64,000 nucleotides of DNA from Kribbella monticola (GCF_003261635.1 NZ_QFXK01000034.1:186001-250000); one strand, 5' to 3'; shown: positions 54,524-63,440, counted from the first letter of the stretch. Made by a program: numbers and translations. The notes: generated by a model not told the origin, from the sequence alone.

Positions 54524-56376
54524 CGACGACCCAGCAAACACCTCAGCCGACGGTCGAACAGCAGAACGATTCCTGGCGCGGGTACGCCGAAGAGGGCAAC
54601 GACGAGTTGTCGAGGGCAACGACTCTCCGCTTGAAGGAACAGTCGCGCAAGCTGCTCGGTGAACTGCTGCGGCCCTACAAGAAGATGATCTGGCTGCTGA
54701 TCGTCATCGTTGTCGTGGAGAACGCGGCCCGGCTGTCGGTGCCGTACCTGGTCCACCTCGGCATCGACAAGGGCATCCCGCCGATCCTGGCTGGGGAGGG
54801 CAGCAAGACCCTCGTCACGATCGTGTTCGTCGTGCTGGCCTCCGCGCTGATCCAGGCCGGCGCCCGGCAGGTGTTCCTGATGCGGTCCGGCCGGCTCGGG
54901 CAGACGATCCTGCTCGGCCTGCGGCGACGGGTGTTCGACCACTTCCAGCGGCTCAGCCCGTCGTTCCACGACAAGTACACCTCGGGCCGGGTGATCTCCC
55001 GGCTGACCTCGGATGTCGATGTCATCGACGAGATGCTGGAGACCGGCTTCGACGGTCTGGTGACCGCGCTGCTGACTCTGGTCGGTACGGCGGTTCTCCT
55101 GCTCACGCTGGACATCAGGCTCGGCCTGCTTGCGCTGTTGTCGTTCCCGGTGCTGTTCCTGTTGACGGCCTGGTTTCGTCGCAGGTCGGCCGTGGTCTAC
55201 CGGCGGACGCGCGAGGCCGTCGTACTGGTGATCGTGCACTTCGTCGAGTCGATGCAGGGCATCCGCGCGGTACAGGCGTTCCGCCGGGAGCCGCGCAACG
55301 AGGAGATCTTCCACGAGGTCAACGACAAGTACCGCGAGGCGAACCTCGAGTCGTTCCGGATCAACGCGATCTTCATGCCGTCGATCAAGGGCGTCGGCAA
55401 CATCACGATCGTCGCGATCCTCGCGTACGGCGGTTGGCAGGCGTACCACGGTCACGTCACCGTCGGCGTGCTGACCGCGTTCCTGCTCTACCTGCGGCAG
55501 TTCTTCGAGCCGCTGCAGGACATCTCGCAGTTCTACAACACCTTCCTGTCCGCGAGTGCCGCGCTGGAGAAGCTGTCCGGCGTACTCAACGAGAAGCCCG
55601 ACGTCGCCGAACCGCTCGAGCCCGCGCGGCCCGGCAACGCCCGGGGTCACCTCGAACTGCGCAACGTGCAGTTCTCGTACGTCGACGGCGTACCGATCCT
55701 GCCCGGGCTCGACCTCGACGTACCGGCCGGGCAGACGCTGGCACTGGTCGGTACGACGGGCGCCGGCAAGACCACGATCGCCAAGCTGGTGTCCAGGTTC
55801 TACGACCCGACCGGTGGCCACGTGCTGCTCGACGGTGTCGACCTGCGCGATCTGACCGAGGACGATCTGCGCACCAGGGTCGTGATGGTGACGCAGGAGA
55901 ACTTCCTGTTCACCGGCACGGTCGCCGACAACATCCGGTTCGGCAAGCCGACGGCCACCATGGACGAGATCGTCGAGGCGGCCAAGGTGATCGGCGCGCA
56001 CGAGTTCATCACCAAGCTGCCGAATGGCTACGAGACCGCGGTCGAGAAGCGCGGTAACCGGCTGTCCGCGGGGCAGCGTCAGCTGGTCGCGTTCGCCCGG
56101 GCGTTCCTGGCGGACCCGGCCGTACTGATCCTGGACGAGGCGACCTCCAGCCTGGACATCCCGAGCGAGCGGCTGATCCAGCGCGCGCTGCGGACCATCC
56201 TGGCTGAACGCACCGCCATCGTGATCGCCCACCGCCTGTCCACCGTGGAGACGGCCGACCGGGTGATCGTCCTCGAACACGGCCACATCATCGAGGACGG
56301 CTCCCCCGCCGACCTCATCACCACCGGCGGCAACTACGCCGGCCTCCACCAGGCCTGGGAAGAGTCCCTGGCCTGA
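54520..56376 (+). CDS. ABC exporter half-transporter, canonical NBD subunit
   Basis: 618 aa from ATG 54520. Exporter membrane domain, then Walker A GTTGAGKTT, Q-loop VTQENFLF, Walker B LILDEATSSLD with catalytic Glu, and H-switch IVIAHRLST. Its signature is LSAGQRQ, not LSGGQ, so it pairs with the degenerate Walker site of the first subunit while its own Walker site pairs with the intact signature there. This is the layout of heterodimeric multidrug-type exporters. Confidence 0.92.
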   Translation: MTTTQQTPQPTVEQQNDSWRGYAEEGNDELSRATTLRLKEQSRKLLGELLRPYKKMIWLLIVIVVVENAARLSVPYLVHLGIDKGIPPILAGEGSKTLVTIVFVVLASALIQAGARQVFLMRSGRLGQTILLGLRRRVFDHFQRLSPSFHDKYTSGRVISRLTSDVDVIDEMLETGFDGLVTALLTLVGTAVLLLTLDIRLGLLALLSFPVLFLLTAWFRRRSAVVYRRTREAVVLVIVHFVESMQGIRAVQAFRREPRNEEIFHEVNDKYREANLESFRINAIFMPSIKGVGNITIVAILAYGGWQAYHGHVTVGVLTAFLLYLRQFFEPLQDISQFYNTFLSASAALEKLSGVLNEKPDVAEPLEPARPGNARGHLELRNVQFSYVDGVPILPGLDLDVPAGQTLALVGTTGAGKTTIAKLVSRFYDPTGGHVLLDGVDLRDLTEDDLRTRVVMVTQENFLFTGTVADNIRFGKPTATMDEIVEAAKVIGAHEFITKLPNGYETAVEKRGNRLSAGQRQLVAFARAFLADPAVLILDEATSSLDIPSERLIQRALRTILAERTAIVIAHRLSTVETADRVIVLEHGHIIEDGSPADLITTGGNYAGLHQAWEESLA

Positions 56377-56389
56377 TCCATCCACGACT

Positions 56390-56416
56390 GGCCCCTCCCG
56401 GCAATCGGGAGGGGCC
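56390..56416. terminator. bidirectional terminator between convergent genes
   Basis: Perfect 11-bp stem GGCCCCTCCCG/CGGGAGGGGCC with loop GCAAT, 14 nt past the ABC stop and 10 nt past the stop of the convergent oxidoreductase. Confidence 0.85.
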
Positions 56417-56425
56417 GGTGTCATT

Positions 56426-57364
56426 TCACGGGATCAGGAGCACCTTGCCTGTTGTGGTGCGGGCTTCGAGTGCGGCGTGGGCTTCGGCTGTGTGGGTCAG
56501 GGGGTAGGTGGCGCCGATGCGAAGGCGTAGGCGGCCGGTCGCTAGCCAGTTGAAGACGGCGGAGGTGCGGTCGTGGAGTTCGGTGGGGGTGCTGACGAAA
56601 TCGCTCAAGGTGGGGCGGGTGATGGTGAGGGAGCCGAGGCGGCCGAGGCGGCTGAGGTCGAAGGGGGGCACTGGTCCGCTGGACTGGCCCAACAATACGA
56701 GAGTGCCTCGTTTCTTCAAGCAGGCCAGGGAGTCCTCGAAGGTCGCCTGACCGACACTGTCGTAGACGACTGCTGCGTTGCCGGCGGCAACGGCCGGCAG
56801 TTCCTCGTACGGGACTGCCAGGTCGGCGCCTGCCTCAAGCGACAGCACCGCCTTTGCAGTGCTGGAGACAGTGGTGATGACGCGGGCGCCGCAGAGTTTG
56901 GCGACCTGGGTGAGAAGCAGCCCGAGGCCGCCCGCGCCGGCATGGATCACCACCACATCTCCGGGCTGGATCGCATACGAGGTGGTGGCCAAGTACTGCG
57001 CGGTCAGCCCCTGCAGCAGAATCGCGGCCGCCTCCTGGTCGCTCACCTCGTCGGGTACCGGTAGCACCTTCCAAGCCGGCGCGACCACCTCCTCGGCGTA
57101 CGAGCCTCGAACGCCTTGCCAGCAAACGCGTTGGCCGACTCGCAGGCCGGTGACGTCGTCCGCGATCTCGGTGACAGTGCCGCTGCCTTCACCACCCGGC
57201 ACATACGGGAACTCCCGCGGATAAAGGCCGATGCGCTCCTGGACATCGAGATAGTTGACCCCGATCGCCGCGACCTCGATCCGCACCTCGCCGGACGTGA
57301 GCGCCCTCGACGGCCGATGGACGATCCTCAAGTCGTCCGGACCATGGACCTCGACCTGCCTCAT
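56426..57364 (-). CDS. quinone oxidoreductase family protein
   Basis: 312 aa, zinc-free MDR type: GVNYLDVQERIGLYP, PYVPGGEGSGTV, IHAGAGGLGLLLTQVAKLCG and LLGQSSGPVPPFDLSRL, as in bacterial NADPH:quinone reductases. ATG 57364 overlaps the stop of the upstream Gfo/Idh gene by 4 nt, so the two form an operon. Divergent LysR regulator nearby. Confidence 0.88.
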   Translation of the reverse strand: MRQVEVHGPDDLRIVHRPSRALTSGEVRIEVAAIGVNYLDVQERIGLYPREFPYVPGGEGSGTVTEIADDVTGLRVGQRVCWQGVRGSYAEEVVAPAWKVLPVPDEVSDQEAAAILLQGLTAQYLATTSYAIQPGDVVVIHAGAGGLGLLLTQVAKLCGARVITTVSSTAKAVLSLEAGADLAVPYEELPAVAAGNAAVVYDSVGQATFEDSLACLKKRGTLVLLGQSSGPVPPFDLSRLGRLGSLTITRPTLSDFVSTPTELHDRTSAVFNWLATGRLRLRIGATYPLTHTAEAHAALEARTTTGKVLLIP

Positions 57365-58311
57365 CGCTGCCCGTGAAACGACTCGACAACGTGCTGAACC
57401 CGTTCTGCAGCGGCGAAATCGGCCAGATCAGTGGACGGCCTCCCATCCATGAGCTCGGCGAAGAGCGAGAGCCTGCTGTACTCCGAACCCTCCTCGCCGG
57501 CCAGCTCGACCGGCACCCATTCGTAGCCCTCGGCAACGAAAAGCTCGCGCCAGTCGCGAAGCAGGAAAGACCGACGACTACCGCGCAGGATCCACTCGTA
57601 CGTCGTGGGCCCCGGCGCGCCGGCCGATCCGGTCAGCACCACCGGGACGTCGCCCGCCAGCATCAGCCCGTACGCCGTGGCTTCGCTCGGGCCGTCGCGA
57701 TGATCGAGCCGCGTCTGCACCACCGAGAGCGGGCCTAGCAGCCGATCGGTCAGGTAGGCGAAGTGTGAGAACACCTCGCGCACGAACCCACCCTGCTCAC
57801 GTCCGGCCACCCACGTCGCGTCCGCCTGGAACTTCCGCGGCCAGACCGGGAAATGCAACCGGATCTCCACCCCGAGCACGTCACCGACGAGGCCGTCCGC
57901 CAGCGCCTGCTCGATGTGGCGGGTGGCGCGTCGATCCGAGAGCGCGAAGTTGACCGCGGTCGGCCGTCCGACCGACGCCGACATCATCGCCTCCGCGTCC
58001 GCCGCCGAGATGGCCAACGGCTTCTCGCAGAACACCGCCTTCCCGCCTTCGAGCGCCGGTACTACGAGACCCGCGTGGGTCGCCGGCGGCGTCGCGACAT
58101 AAACGGCGTCGACGTCTGCCTCGAGCACAGCGGCGGGCGCCGTACTGAAGAGGACGCCCGGGTGCGCCGCCTGCAACCGCGAGACGGTCGCGGAGTCGAG
58201 ATCGGCGGCGTGCGTGACGGCGTACCGGGGATGGCACAAAGCGACTTCGAGGATGCGGTGGCCCATCGCGCCGAGGCCGACGATGCCGAGCCGGATCGGA
58301 TCTGTGCTCAT
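57361..58311 (-). CDS. Gfo/Idh/MocA family oxidoreductase
   Basis: 316 aa. NAD(P)-binding GIVGLGAMGHRILEVAL, AVYVATPPATHAGLV, and the diagnostic CEKPLAISAADAEAMM. Substrates in this family are sugars, inositols or related polyols; not resolvable here. First gene of a two-gene operon with the quinone reductase; divergent from a LysR gene 51 bp away. Confidence 0.9.
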   Translation of the reverse strand: MSTDPIRLGIVGLGAMGHRILEVALCHPRYAVTHAADLDSATVSRLQAAHPGVLFSTAPAAVLEADVDAVYVATPPATHAGLVVPALEGGKAVFCEKPLAISAADAEAMMSASVGRPTAVNFALSDRRATRHIEQALADGLVGDVLGVEIRLHFPVWPRKFQADATWVAGREQGGFVREVFSHFAYLTDRLLGPLSVVQTRLDHRDGPSEATAYGLMLAGDVPVVLTGSAGAPGPTTYEWILRGSRRSFLLRDWRELFVAEGYEWVPVELAGEEGSEYSRLSLFAELMDGRPSTDLADFAAAERVQHVVESFHGQR

Positions 58312-58333
58312 GTCTCCATCGTCGGGCGCCAAC

Positions 58334-58349
58334 GATGGTTCAGTCCATC
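58334..58349. promoter_or_regulatory. candidate LysR-type operator
   Basis: GATGG (58334-58338) and CCATC (58345-58349) form an inverted repeat around TTCAGT in the 50-bp region between the divergent Gfo/Idh and LysR genes. Short, so only a suggestion. Confidence 0.4.
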
Positions 58350-58361
58350 TACAGTTTGTGC

Positions 58362-59273
58362 ATGGATAAGTTAAGTCCGGACTTCATGGACGATCTGCGC
58401 CGGCTGCGGGTGCTGCGCGAGTTCCGTGAACGTGGCACGGTGACCGCCACGGCCGAGGCGCTGCACCTGACGCCGTCGGCGGTCTCTCAGCAGCTGTCCG
58501 GCCTCTCGCACGATCTCGGCTTTCCGGTCACCCGTCGCAGCGGCCGGCGGATCGTGCTGACGCCCCGCGGCGACGCTCTGCTGAGCCACGCGGACGTGGT
58601 CTTCGCGCACCTCGAACACGCGCGCCACGACCTGCAGACCTGGGACGAGGCACTCCGCGGGACGGTCACGATCGGCGCCTTCTCCACAGCGCTCGCCGGT
58701 CTCCTACCGACAGCTCTGGAAAGCCTCGCCACCGAGGCGCCCGAATTGGTGGTCAAACTTCGGCAATCTGAACCGCCAGTGCTGTTCGATCAGCTCGACG
58801 CGGGCCAGGTCGATCTCGCCATCGCGGTCAGTTTCGACGGCTCACCGACACTCGGTGACCCGCGCTATCACCGGGTCGAACTAGGACCCGATGTGCTGGA
58901 CGTCGCCGTACCGGCATCCCATCCGCACGCCGCCGATCGCACCATCGACCTGCGCGACCTCGCCTCCGATGCCTGGATCACCGGCAGTCCGAACAGCTGC
59001 TGCGCCACCATCACCGCGACGGCCTGCGCCGCTGCCGGCTTCACCCCTGACGTCCGCTATCAGGTGGACGACTGGCTGGCCGTCACCCAACTGGTCGCCC
59101 ACGGCCACGGCGTCGCCCTCCTCCCCCGCCTCGCCCAACGAGACCTGCCCCCGACCCTCGTACTACGGCCAGTCGCGCGCCAGCAGCCCCGCCGCCACCT
59201 CTTCGCCGCTATCCCGGCCGGCGCCCAGGGTTCGCCGCTTCTGCAGAAGATCCTCAGCCACCTGACCCACTGA
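58362..59273 (+). CDS. LysR family transcriptional regulator
   Basis: 303 aa from ATG 58362 (MDKLSPDFMDDLRRLRVLRE); ATG 58386 is an alternative. Helix-turn-helix GTVTATAEALHLTPSAVSQQ, then a periplasmic-binding-like effector domain (VTIGAFSTALAGLLPTALES). Divergent from the Gfo/Idh-quinone reductase operon, which it probably controls. Confidence 0.92.
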   Translation: MDKLSPDFMDDLRRLRVLREFRERGTVTATAEALHLTPSAVSQQLSGLSHDLGFPVTRRSGRRIVLTPRGDALLSHADVVFAHLEHARHDLQTWDEALRGTVTIGAFSTALAGLLPTALESLATEAPELVVKLRQSEPPVLFDQLDAGQVDLAIAVSFDGSPTLGDPRYHRVELGPDVLDVAVPASHPHAADRTIDLRDLASDAWITGSPNSCCATITATACAAAGFTPDVRYQVDDWLAVTQLVAHGHGVALLPRLAQRDLPPTLVLRPVARQQPRRHLFAAIPAGAQGSPLLQKILSHLTH

Positions 59274-59305
59274 TTCTGTCGGCGCGGCCCGGTAGCTTGG
59301 CCGGC

Positions 59306-60493
59306 ATGCTGACCACGCTGGCCATCGAGAACTACCGCTCGCTGCGGCGGCTCGTGCTGCCACTGGGCCGGTTGAACGTGGTGACCGGGGCGAACGGGAC
59401 CGGCAAATCGAGCTTGTACCGGGCGCTGAGATTGCTGGCGGACGCGTCGCGGAACGGCGCCGTGGCGGCGCTGGCCCGCGAGGGCGGATTGTCGTCGACC
59501 TTGTGGGCCGGCCCGGAGAACATCTCGCCGGCCGTCCGCCGGGGCGAGCAACCGTTGCAAGGCACCGTGCGCAGCAAGGCGGTCAGCCTGCGGATGGGGT
59601 TCGCCTCCGAGGACTACGGCTACGCGATGGATTTCGGGCTACCGCAGCCGCTGGGCGGCGAGCGCGGCCGGCCCTCGGCGTTCAGCCTCGATCCGGAGAT
59701 CAAGCGGGAGGCCCTGTGGGCCGGGCCGTTCCTGCGACCCGCGTCGCTGCTGGTCGAGCGCGGTGGCGGTGGGGTGCGGATCCGCGACGGCGACGGCAAG
59801 TGGCACGACGGCGGGCACGCATTGCAGCCGTTCGACAGCATGCTGAGCGAGTTCGCCGACCCGGAACGGGCGCCGGAGCTGCTGATGCTGCGGGAGCGGA
59901 TGCGGTCGTGGCGGTTCTACGACCACCTCCGCACAGACGTCGACGCACCAGCTCGTCAGGTGCAGATCGGCACCCGTACGACGATCCTCGGTCCGGAAGG
60001 CGCCGACGTCGCCGCCGCGCTCCAGACCATCCGCGAGATCGGCCCGCAAGGTGCCCTCGACGTCGCGATCGAGCAAGCCTTCCCGGGCAGCAAGGTGGAA
60101 ATCCGTAACAACGCCGGCCGGTTCGAGATCGCCTTCCACCAACACGGTCTACTCCGACCGCTCTCCGGCGCCGAACTCTCGGACGGCACGCTCAGATATC
60201 TGCTGTGGGTGGCCGCTCTGCTGACCCCGCGACCGCCCGCCCTGCTGGTCCTCAACGAACCCGAGACCAGTCTGCACCCGGATCTCCTGCCCGCGTTGGC
60301 GAATCTCGTCGCCACCGCCGCGAAGGACACCCAGGTCATCGTGGTCACGCACTCGCGCCCGTTCCTGGCCGCCCTGCAATCCGGGTCCGATCTCGACGTC
60401 CGCACGATCGAACTGGTGAAGTCCTTCGGCCAGACCGCCCTCGAAGGCCAGGGCCCGTTGGACGAACCACCCTGGAAGTGGCCGAGCCGCTGA
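59306..60493 (+). CDS. RecF/SMC-like AAA family ATPase
   Basis: 395 aa. LAIENYRSLRRLVLPLGRLN and Walker A GANGTGKSS, signature-like LSDGTLRYL, Walker B LLVLNEPETSLHP, then VVTHSRPFL: an AAA_21/OLD-type ABC ATPase head with a short insert instead of a long coiled coil. No TOPRIM or nuclease gene is attached. Such proteins occur alone or in phage-defence systems; role unknown. A TAGCTT box 7 nt before ATG 59306 suggests a leaderless message; ATG 59297 is less likely. Confidence 0.85.
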   Translation: MLTTLAIENYRSLRRLVLPLGRLNVVTGANGTGKSSLYRALRLLADASRNGAVAALAREGGLSSTLWAGPENISPAVRRGEQPLQGTVRSKAVSLRMGFASEDYGYAMDFGLPQPLGGERGRPSAFSLDPEIKREALWAGPFLRPASLLVERGGGGVRIRDGDGKWHDGGHALQPFDSMLSEFADPERAPELLMLRERMRSWRFYDHLRTDVDAPARQVQIGTRTTILGPEGADVAAALQTIREIGPQGALDVAIEQAFPGSKVEIRNNAGRFEIAFHQHGLLRPLSGAELSDGTLRYLLWVAALLTPRPPALLVLNEPETSLHPDLLPALANLVATAAKDTQVIVVTHSRPFLAALQSGSDLDVRTIELVKSFGQTALEGQGPLDEPPWKWPSR

Positions 60494-61363
60494 TCAGTGC
60501 AGGTTCTCGGCCGGGACCTGTTCCTCGGGATCCTTGACGCTTTCGAAGCGTACGAGGATGAGGGCGCCGATGGCGGTGACGATGAACCCGGCGACGGCAC
60601 CTAGCGTCCAGCCCGAGCGGACCTCGTCGCCGAGGAGGAAGACGCCCACCGCAGCCGGAGTGATGGTCTGCAACGCGATCATCGGCGTCGTCGCGAGCGT
60701 GACCGATCCACGCTGGAGAGCAAGCGAGTACAGGACGAAGGCGAGCGCACCGCTGACCGGGAGCGTGTACGTCGTGGGCCCGCTGAGCAAGTCGCTCAGC
60801 GAACCGTCCTGAAGCAGCCGGGCCGAGATCGCGACCCCGGCGTACCCGAGACCGGCCAGCAGGCCGAGCAGCGCGGTCGCGATGCCGTGCTTCGAGCGAC
60901 TCAGCAGCCCACCCAGTACGGCGATGCAGACCAATCCGATGATCAGCCCGATCGTCAGACCATGGTGGCGAGCACTGTCTCCCGCGTCACCGGCCGAGAC
61001 CGCGAGCAGGCCGAGTCCGACGCAGACGCCGATCACCGCGGACCACTCGACAGCGCTCAACTGATCGCTCATCAACCGGGTGGCCAGCAGCGCGGTGACG
61101 ACCAGACTCGCCGCGATCCCGGCCTGAGCCAGGTAGAGCGGGAGCAGTCGCAGCGCGACGAAGTGCAAACCGAAGCCGGCCAGGTTGAGCGCCAGCGCAC
61201 CGAGGAAAGCCGGCTGCCTGAGCAGTGCGCCGACGAAACCGGCCAGCCGGCGCGGGTCGAGTTCCGAACTCGTCGGCACCCGCCGCGAACCGACCGCCTG
61301 CAAGATCGCCGCGATGCCGAAGAGCACCGCGGCTCCGAGGGCCGCGCCCAGACCGAGTACCAC
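60494..61363 (-). CDS. DMT superfamily (EamA-like) transporter
   Basis: 289 aa, about nine to ten hydrophobic helices in two halves (GLGAALGAAVLFGIAAILQA; ISARLLQDGS; TPMIALQTITPAAVGVFLLG). Related to the EamA/MgtE-like proteins of actinobacteria; substrate unknown. GTG 61363 abuts the stop of the upstream phosphatidyltransferase (TGAGTG), so translation is probably coupled. Confidence 0.85.
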   Translation of the reverse strand: MVLGLGAALGAAVLFGIAAILQAVGSRRVPTSSELDPRRLAGFVGALLRQPAFLGALALNLAGFGLHFVALRLLPLYLAQAGIAASLVVTALLATRLMSDQLSAVEWSAVIGVCVGLGLLAVSAGDAGDSARHHGLTIGLIIGLVCIAVLGGLLSRSKHGIATALLGLLAGLGYAGVAISARLLQDGSLSDLLSGPTTYTLPVSGALAFVLYSLALQRGSVTLATTPMIALQTITPAAVGVFLLGDEVRSGWTLGAVAGFIVTAIGALILVRFESVKDPEEQVPAENLH

Positions 61364-62095
61364 TCAGACGGCCTTGGTCCGGCGCGGAGACACGAACGTG
61401 AGATAGAGGCTGAGCGCCGCGTAGTACACGAGGTACGCGAGCGAGATCGCGATCACGATCGAGTTCGGATTCGGCATCTGGGTCAGCAGTACGGCGTACG
61501 CGGCGAGCCAGACCAGCGTGGTCAGCAGGTTCATCGAGCGGAACGCCTTGGTGCGCGAGGGGTAGACGTACTTGACCGGGACGAAGACCAGGATCGAGCA
61601 GATCAACAGGATCAGCGCCGTCGCTGTGTGGCCGAGTCCGAGGATGACCACGTAGAACGCGACCACGTTCCAGTAGCTGGGGAAGCCGAGGAAGAAGTGG
61701 TCGTCGGTCTTCGCGTCGACCCGGCAGAACTGGTAGCTCGATGCAAGCAACGGCAGCGCCGCGAGCACCGCGCCGTACCAGCCGTGCGGCAGGTAGTTGC
61801 CGGTCCACAGCAACACGATCGGCGCGAAGGCGTAGGTCAGGTAGTCGACGATATTGTCGAGCATCGCCCCGTCGAACCACGGGATCGTCTCCTTGACCCG
61901 CAGGCGGCGCGCGATCATTCCGTCGGTGCCGTCGATCCACAGCGCGGCCAGGCCGAGCCAGAGCGCCCGGACCGCGTCGCCGTCGATCGCCGCGATCACG
62001 ATGAGCAGCGCGAGCACCGTTCCGCTCGCTGTGTAGGCATGCAGTGCAAGTCCGGCCAGACGCAACCGCGTCGAGTAGACGAACGGTTCCCGCAC
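61364..62095 (-). CDS. phosphatidylcholine synthase-like CDP-alcohol phosphatidyltransferase
   Basis: 243 aa from GTG 62095 (VREPFVYSTRLRLAGLALHA), or longer from TTG 62161. The motif DGMIAR, 12 residues, G-AML-D-NIV-D is the CDP-alcohol transferase site with the wider spacing of Pcs enzymes. VDAKTDDHFFLGFPSYWNVV also matches bacterial Pcs, which makes phosphatidylcholine from CDP-diacylglycerol and choline. About eight membrane helices. The alcohol is inferred, not shown. Confidence 0.78.
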   Translation of the reverse strand: MREPFVYSTRLRLAGLALHAYTASGTVLALLIVIAAIDGDAVRALWLGLAALWIDGTDGMIARRLRVKETIPWFDGAMLDNIVDYLTYAFAPIVLLWTGNYLPHGWYGAVLAALPLLASSYQFCRVDAKTDDHFFLGFPSYWNVVAFYVVILGLGHTATALILLICSILVFVPVKYVYPSRTKAFRSMNLLTTLVWLAAYAVLLTQMPNPNSIVIAISLAYLVYYAALSLYLTFVSPRRTKAV

Positions 62096-62223
62096 CGCGT
62101 CGTGTGTGGTCAGGAGGACTCCCAGAACTCGGTCGACGCAAGGCGTCGTGCCAGGTAACAAAAACCGGCCGCCGCCAGCGTCTCACAAGCGGGGTGCTCC
62201 TCCTGCCACCACCTGCCGTTGCG

Positions 62224-62661
62224 TTAGTCGACGGGCTCCAGCACGAACTGCGGGATCTTCCGGCTGGTCTTCTTCTGGTACTCCGCGTAGTCCGGGTACG
62301 CGGCTACGGACCGCTTCCACCACAGGTCGTACTCCTCGCCCTCGATCTCACGGGCGACGTACTCCTTGGTGGTGGTGCCGTCCTGCACCAGGACCTTCGG
62401 GTCCGCCTTGAGGTTGTTGTACCAGACCGGGTTCTTGGGCGCTCCGCCGAGCGACGCGACCGCGGCGTACACGCCGTCGTGCTCGACGCGCATCACCGGC
62501 ACCTTGCGGATCTTGCCGGACTTGGCGCCACGCATGGTCATCAGGATGACGCCCATACCGTTGAAGCCGGCGGTCTCGGTGCTGCCGGTCGTCTCGATCT
62601 TCTCGACCGTCTCGCGAACCCAATCGGTCGGGCTGGGGGCGTATTCGTTTTCGGTTGACAT
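62224..62661 (-). CDS. F420/deazaflavin-dependent nitroreductase family protein (paralogue 1)
   Basis: 145 aa from ATG 62661 (MSTENEYAPSPTDWVRETVE). PF04075 features: [40 protein letters not shown] and PVWYNNLKADPKV, a split-barrel fold that binds F420 in Ddn. An in-frame ATG at 62685 would add 8 residues. Closely related to the next gene and equal in length from the chosen start. Confidence 0.88.
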   Translation of the reverse strand: MSTENEYAPSPTDWVRETVEKIETTGSTETAGFNGMGVILMTMRGAKSGKIRKVPVMRVEHDGVYAAVASLGGAPKNPVWYNNLKADPKVLVQDGTTTKEYVAREIEGEEYDLWWKRSVAAYPDYAEYQKKTSRKIPQFVLEPVD

Positions 62662-62689
62662 GTCACCGATCGTAGCGGGTGACATGTCC
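62656..62689. promoter_or_regulatory. paired TGACATGTCA palindromes at the start of paralogue 1
   Basis: TGACATGTCA (62656-62665) covers the start codon, and TGACATGTCC (62680-62689) lies 24 bp further, over the upstream in-frame ATG. The same pair is present at paralogue 2. Confidence 0.6.
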
Positions 62690-62715
62690 CCGAAATGTCC
62701 GTGGCCGGTGGCCGC

Positions 62716-63153
62716 TCAGGCGTCGACCGGCTCCAGCACGAAGACCGGGATCAGACGGTCGGTCTTGGTCTGGTAGTTGGCGTAGTCGGGCCAGGCCTCG
62801 ACCGCGCGGTCCCACCAGAGCTCGCGCTCGGCGCCCTCGAGTTCGCGGGCCACGAAGTCGCGGGTGACGTCGCCGTCCATCAGCTGAACCTTGGGCTCGG
62901 CCTTCACGTTGAAGTACCAGACCGGGTGCTTCGGCGCTCCGCCGAGCGACGCGACCACGGCGTACCGGCCGTCGTGCTCGACGCGCATCAGCGGGGTCTT
63001 GCGGATCTTGCCGGTCTTGGCGCCGCGCGTGGTCAGCAGGATGACACCCTTGCCGTGCTCGATGACCGCGGTCGTTCCGGCCTTCTCGATCTGCTCCACC
63101 ATGTCGCGCACGAAGGGCGTCGGACTGGGGGCGTATTCCGTTTCGGTTGACAT
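62716..63153 (-). CDS. F420/deazaflavin-dependent nitroreductase family protein (paralogue 2)
   Basis: 145 aa from ATG 63153 ([20 protein letters not shown]). Same blocks as paralogue 1: [40 protein letters not shown] and [13 protein letters not shown]; both end FVLEPVD. Clearly a tandem duplication. Typical activity: reduction of quinones or nitro compounds with reduced F420; substrate unknown. Confidence 0.88.
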   Translation of the reverse strand: MSTETEYAPSPTPFVRDMVEQIEKAGTTAVIEHGKGVILLTTRGAKTGKIRKTPLMRVEHDGRYAVVASLGGAPKHPVWYFNVKAEPKVQLMDGDVTRDFVARELEGAERELWWDRAVEAWPDYANYQTKTDRLIPVFVLEPVDA

Positions 63154-63178
63154 GTCACCAGCATAGGTTGACATGTCA
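63148..63178. promoter_or_regulatory. paired TGACATGTCA palindromes at the start of paralogue 2
   Basis: Perfect 10-bp palindromes at 63148-63157 (over the start codon) and 63169-63178, 21 bp apart. A dimeric regulator could bind both on one face of the helix. Confidence 0.6.
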
Positions 63179-63200
63179 CCACGCAAAAGCCGACGCGCGG

Positions 63201-63380
63201 TCAGGCGACCTGATGGGTGGCTCGCGCGCGGGCTACCCGGGCCGCGCGTTCGCGCTCCATGCGGCGGCGGGGGTCGAGGTGGTCAGGGAGGGTTGCGGGG
63301 CCGGCGACGTGCAGCAGGAGCCAGGTCAGGCGCCAGCGGAAACGGTACGCGAGGCTGAGGCCGGCGTTCTTGTCGGACAT
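63201..63380 (-). CDS. small basic protein of unknown function
   Basis: 59 aa from ATG 63380 with a good ribosome-binding site (AGGGGAGA). [20 protein letters not shown] then [14 protein letters not shown] and an Arg/Ala-rich helix. One weakly hydrophobic segment. Divergent from the OhrR-type gene over a 60-bp control region; could be its target. Confidence 0.5.
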   Translation of the reverse strand: MSDKNAGLSLAYRFRWRLTWLLLHVAGPATLPDHLDPRRRMERERAARVARARATHQVA

Positions 63381-63406
63381 GAGGTCTCCCCTGGTGCTTG
63401 GTGTGG

Positions 63407-63427
63407 CAATTGTTTGTACGCCAATTG
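63407..63427. promoter_or_regulatory. candidate OhrR/MarR operator (two CAATTG sites)
   Basis: CAATTG palindromes at 63407-63412 and 63422-63427, 15 bp apart, between divergent genes. OhrR sites are AT-rich and contain CAATT/AATTG. The second site adjoins TAGCAT (63429-63434), a likely -10 for the regulator gene. Confidence 0.6.
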
Positions 63428-63440
63428 ATAGCATACGGGC

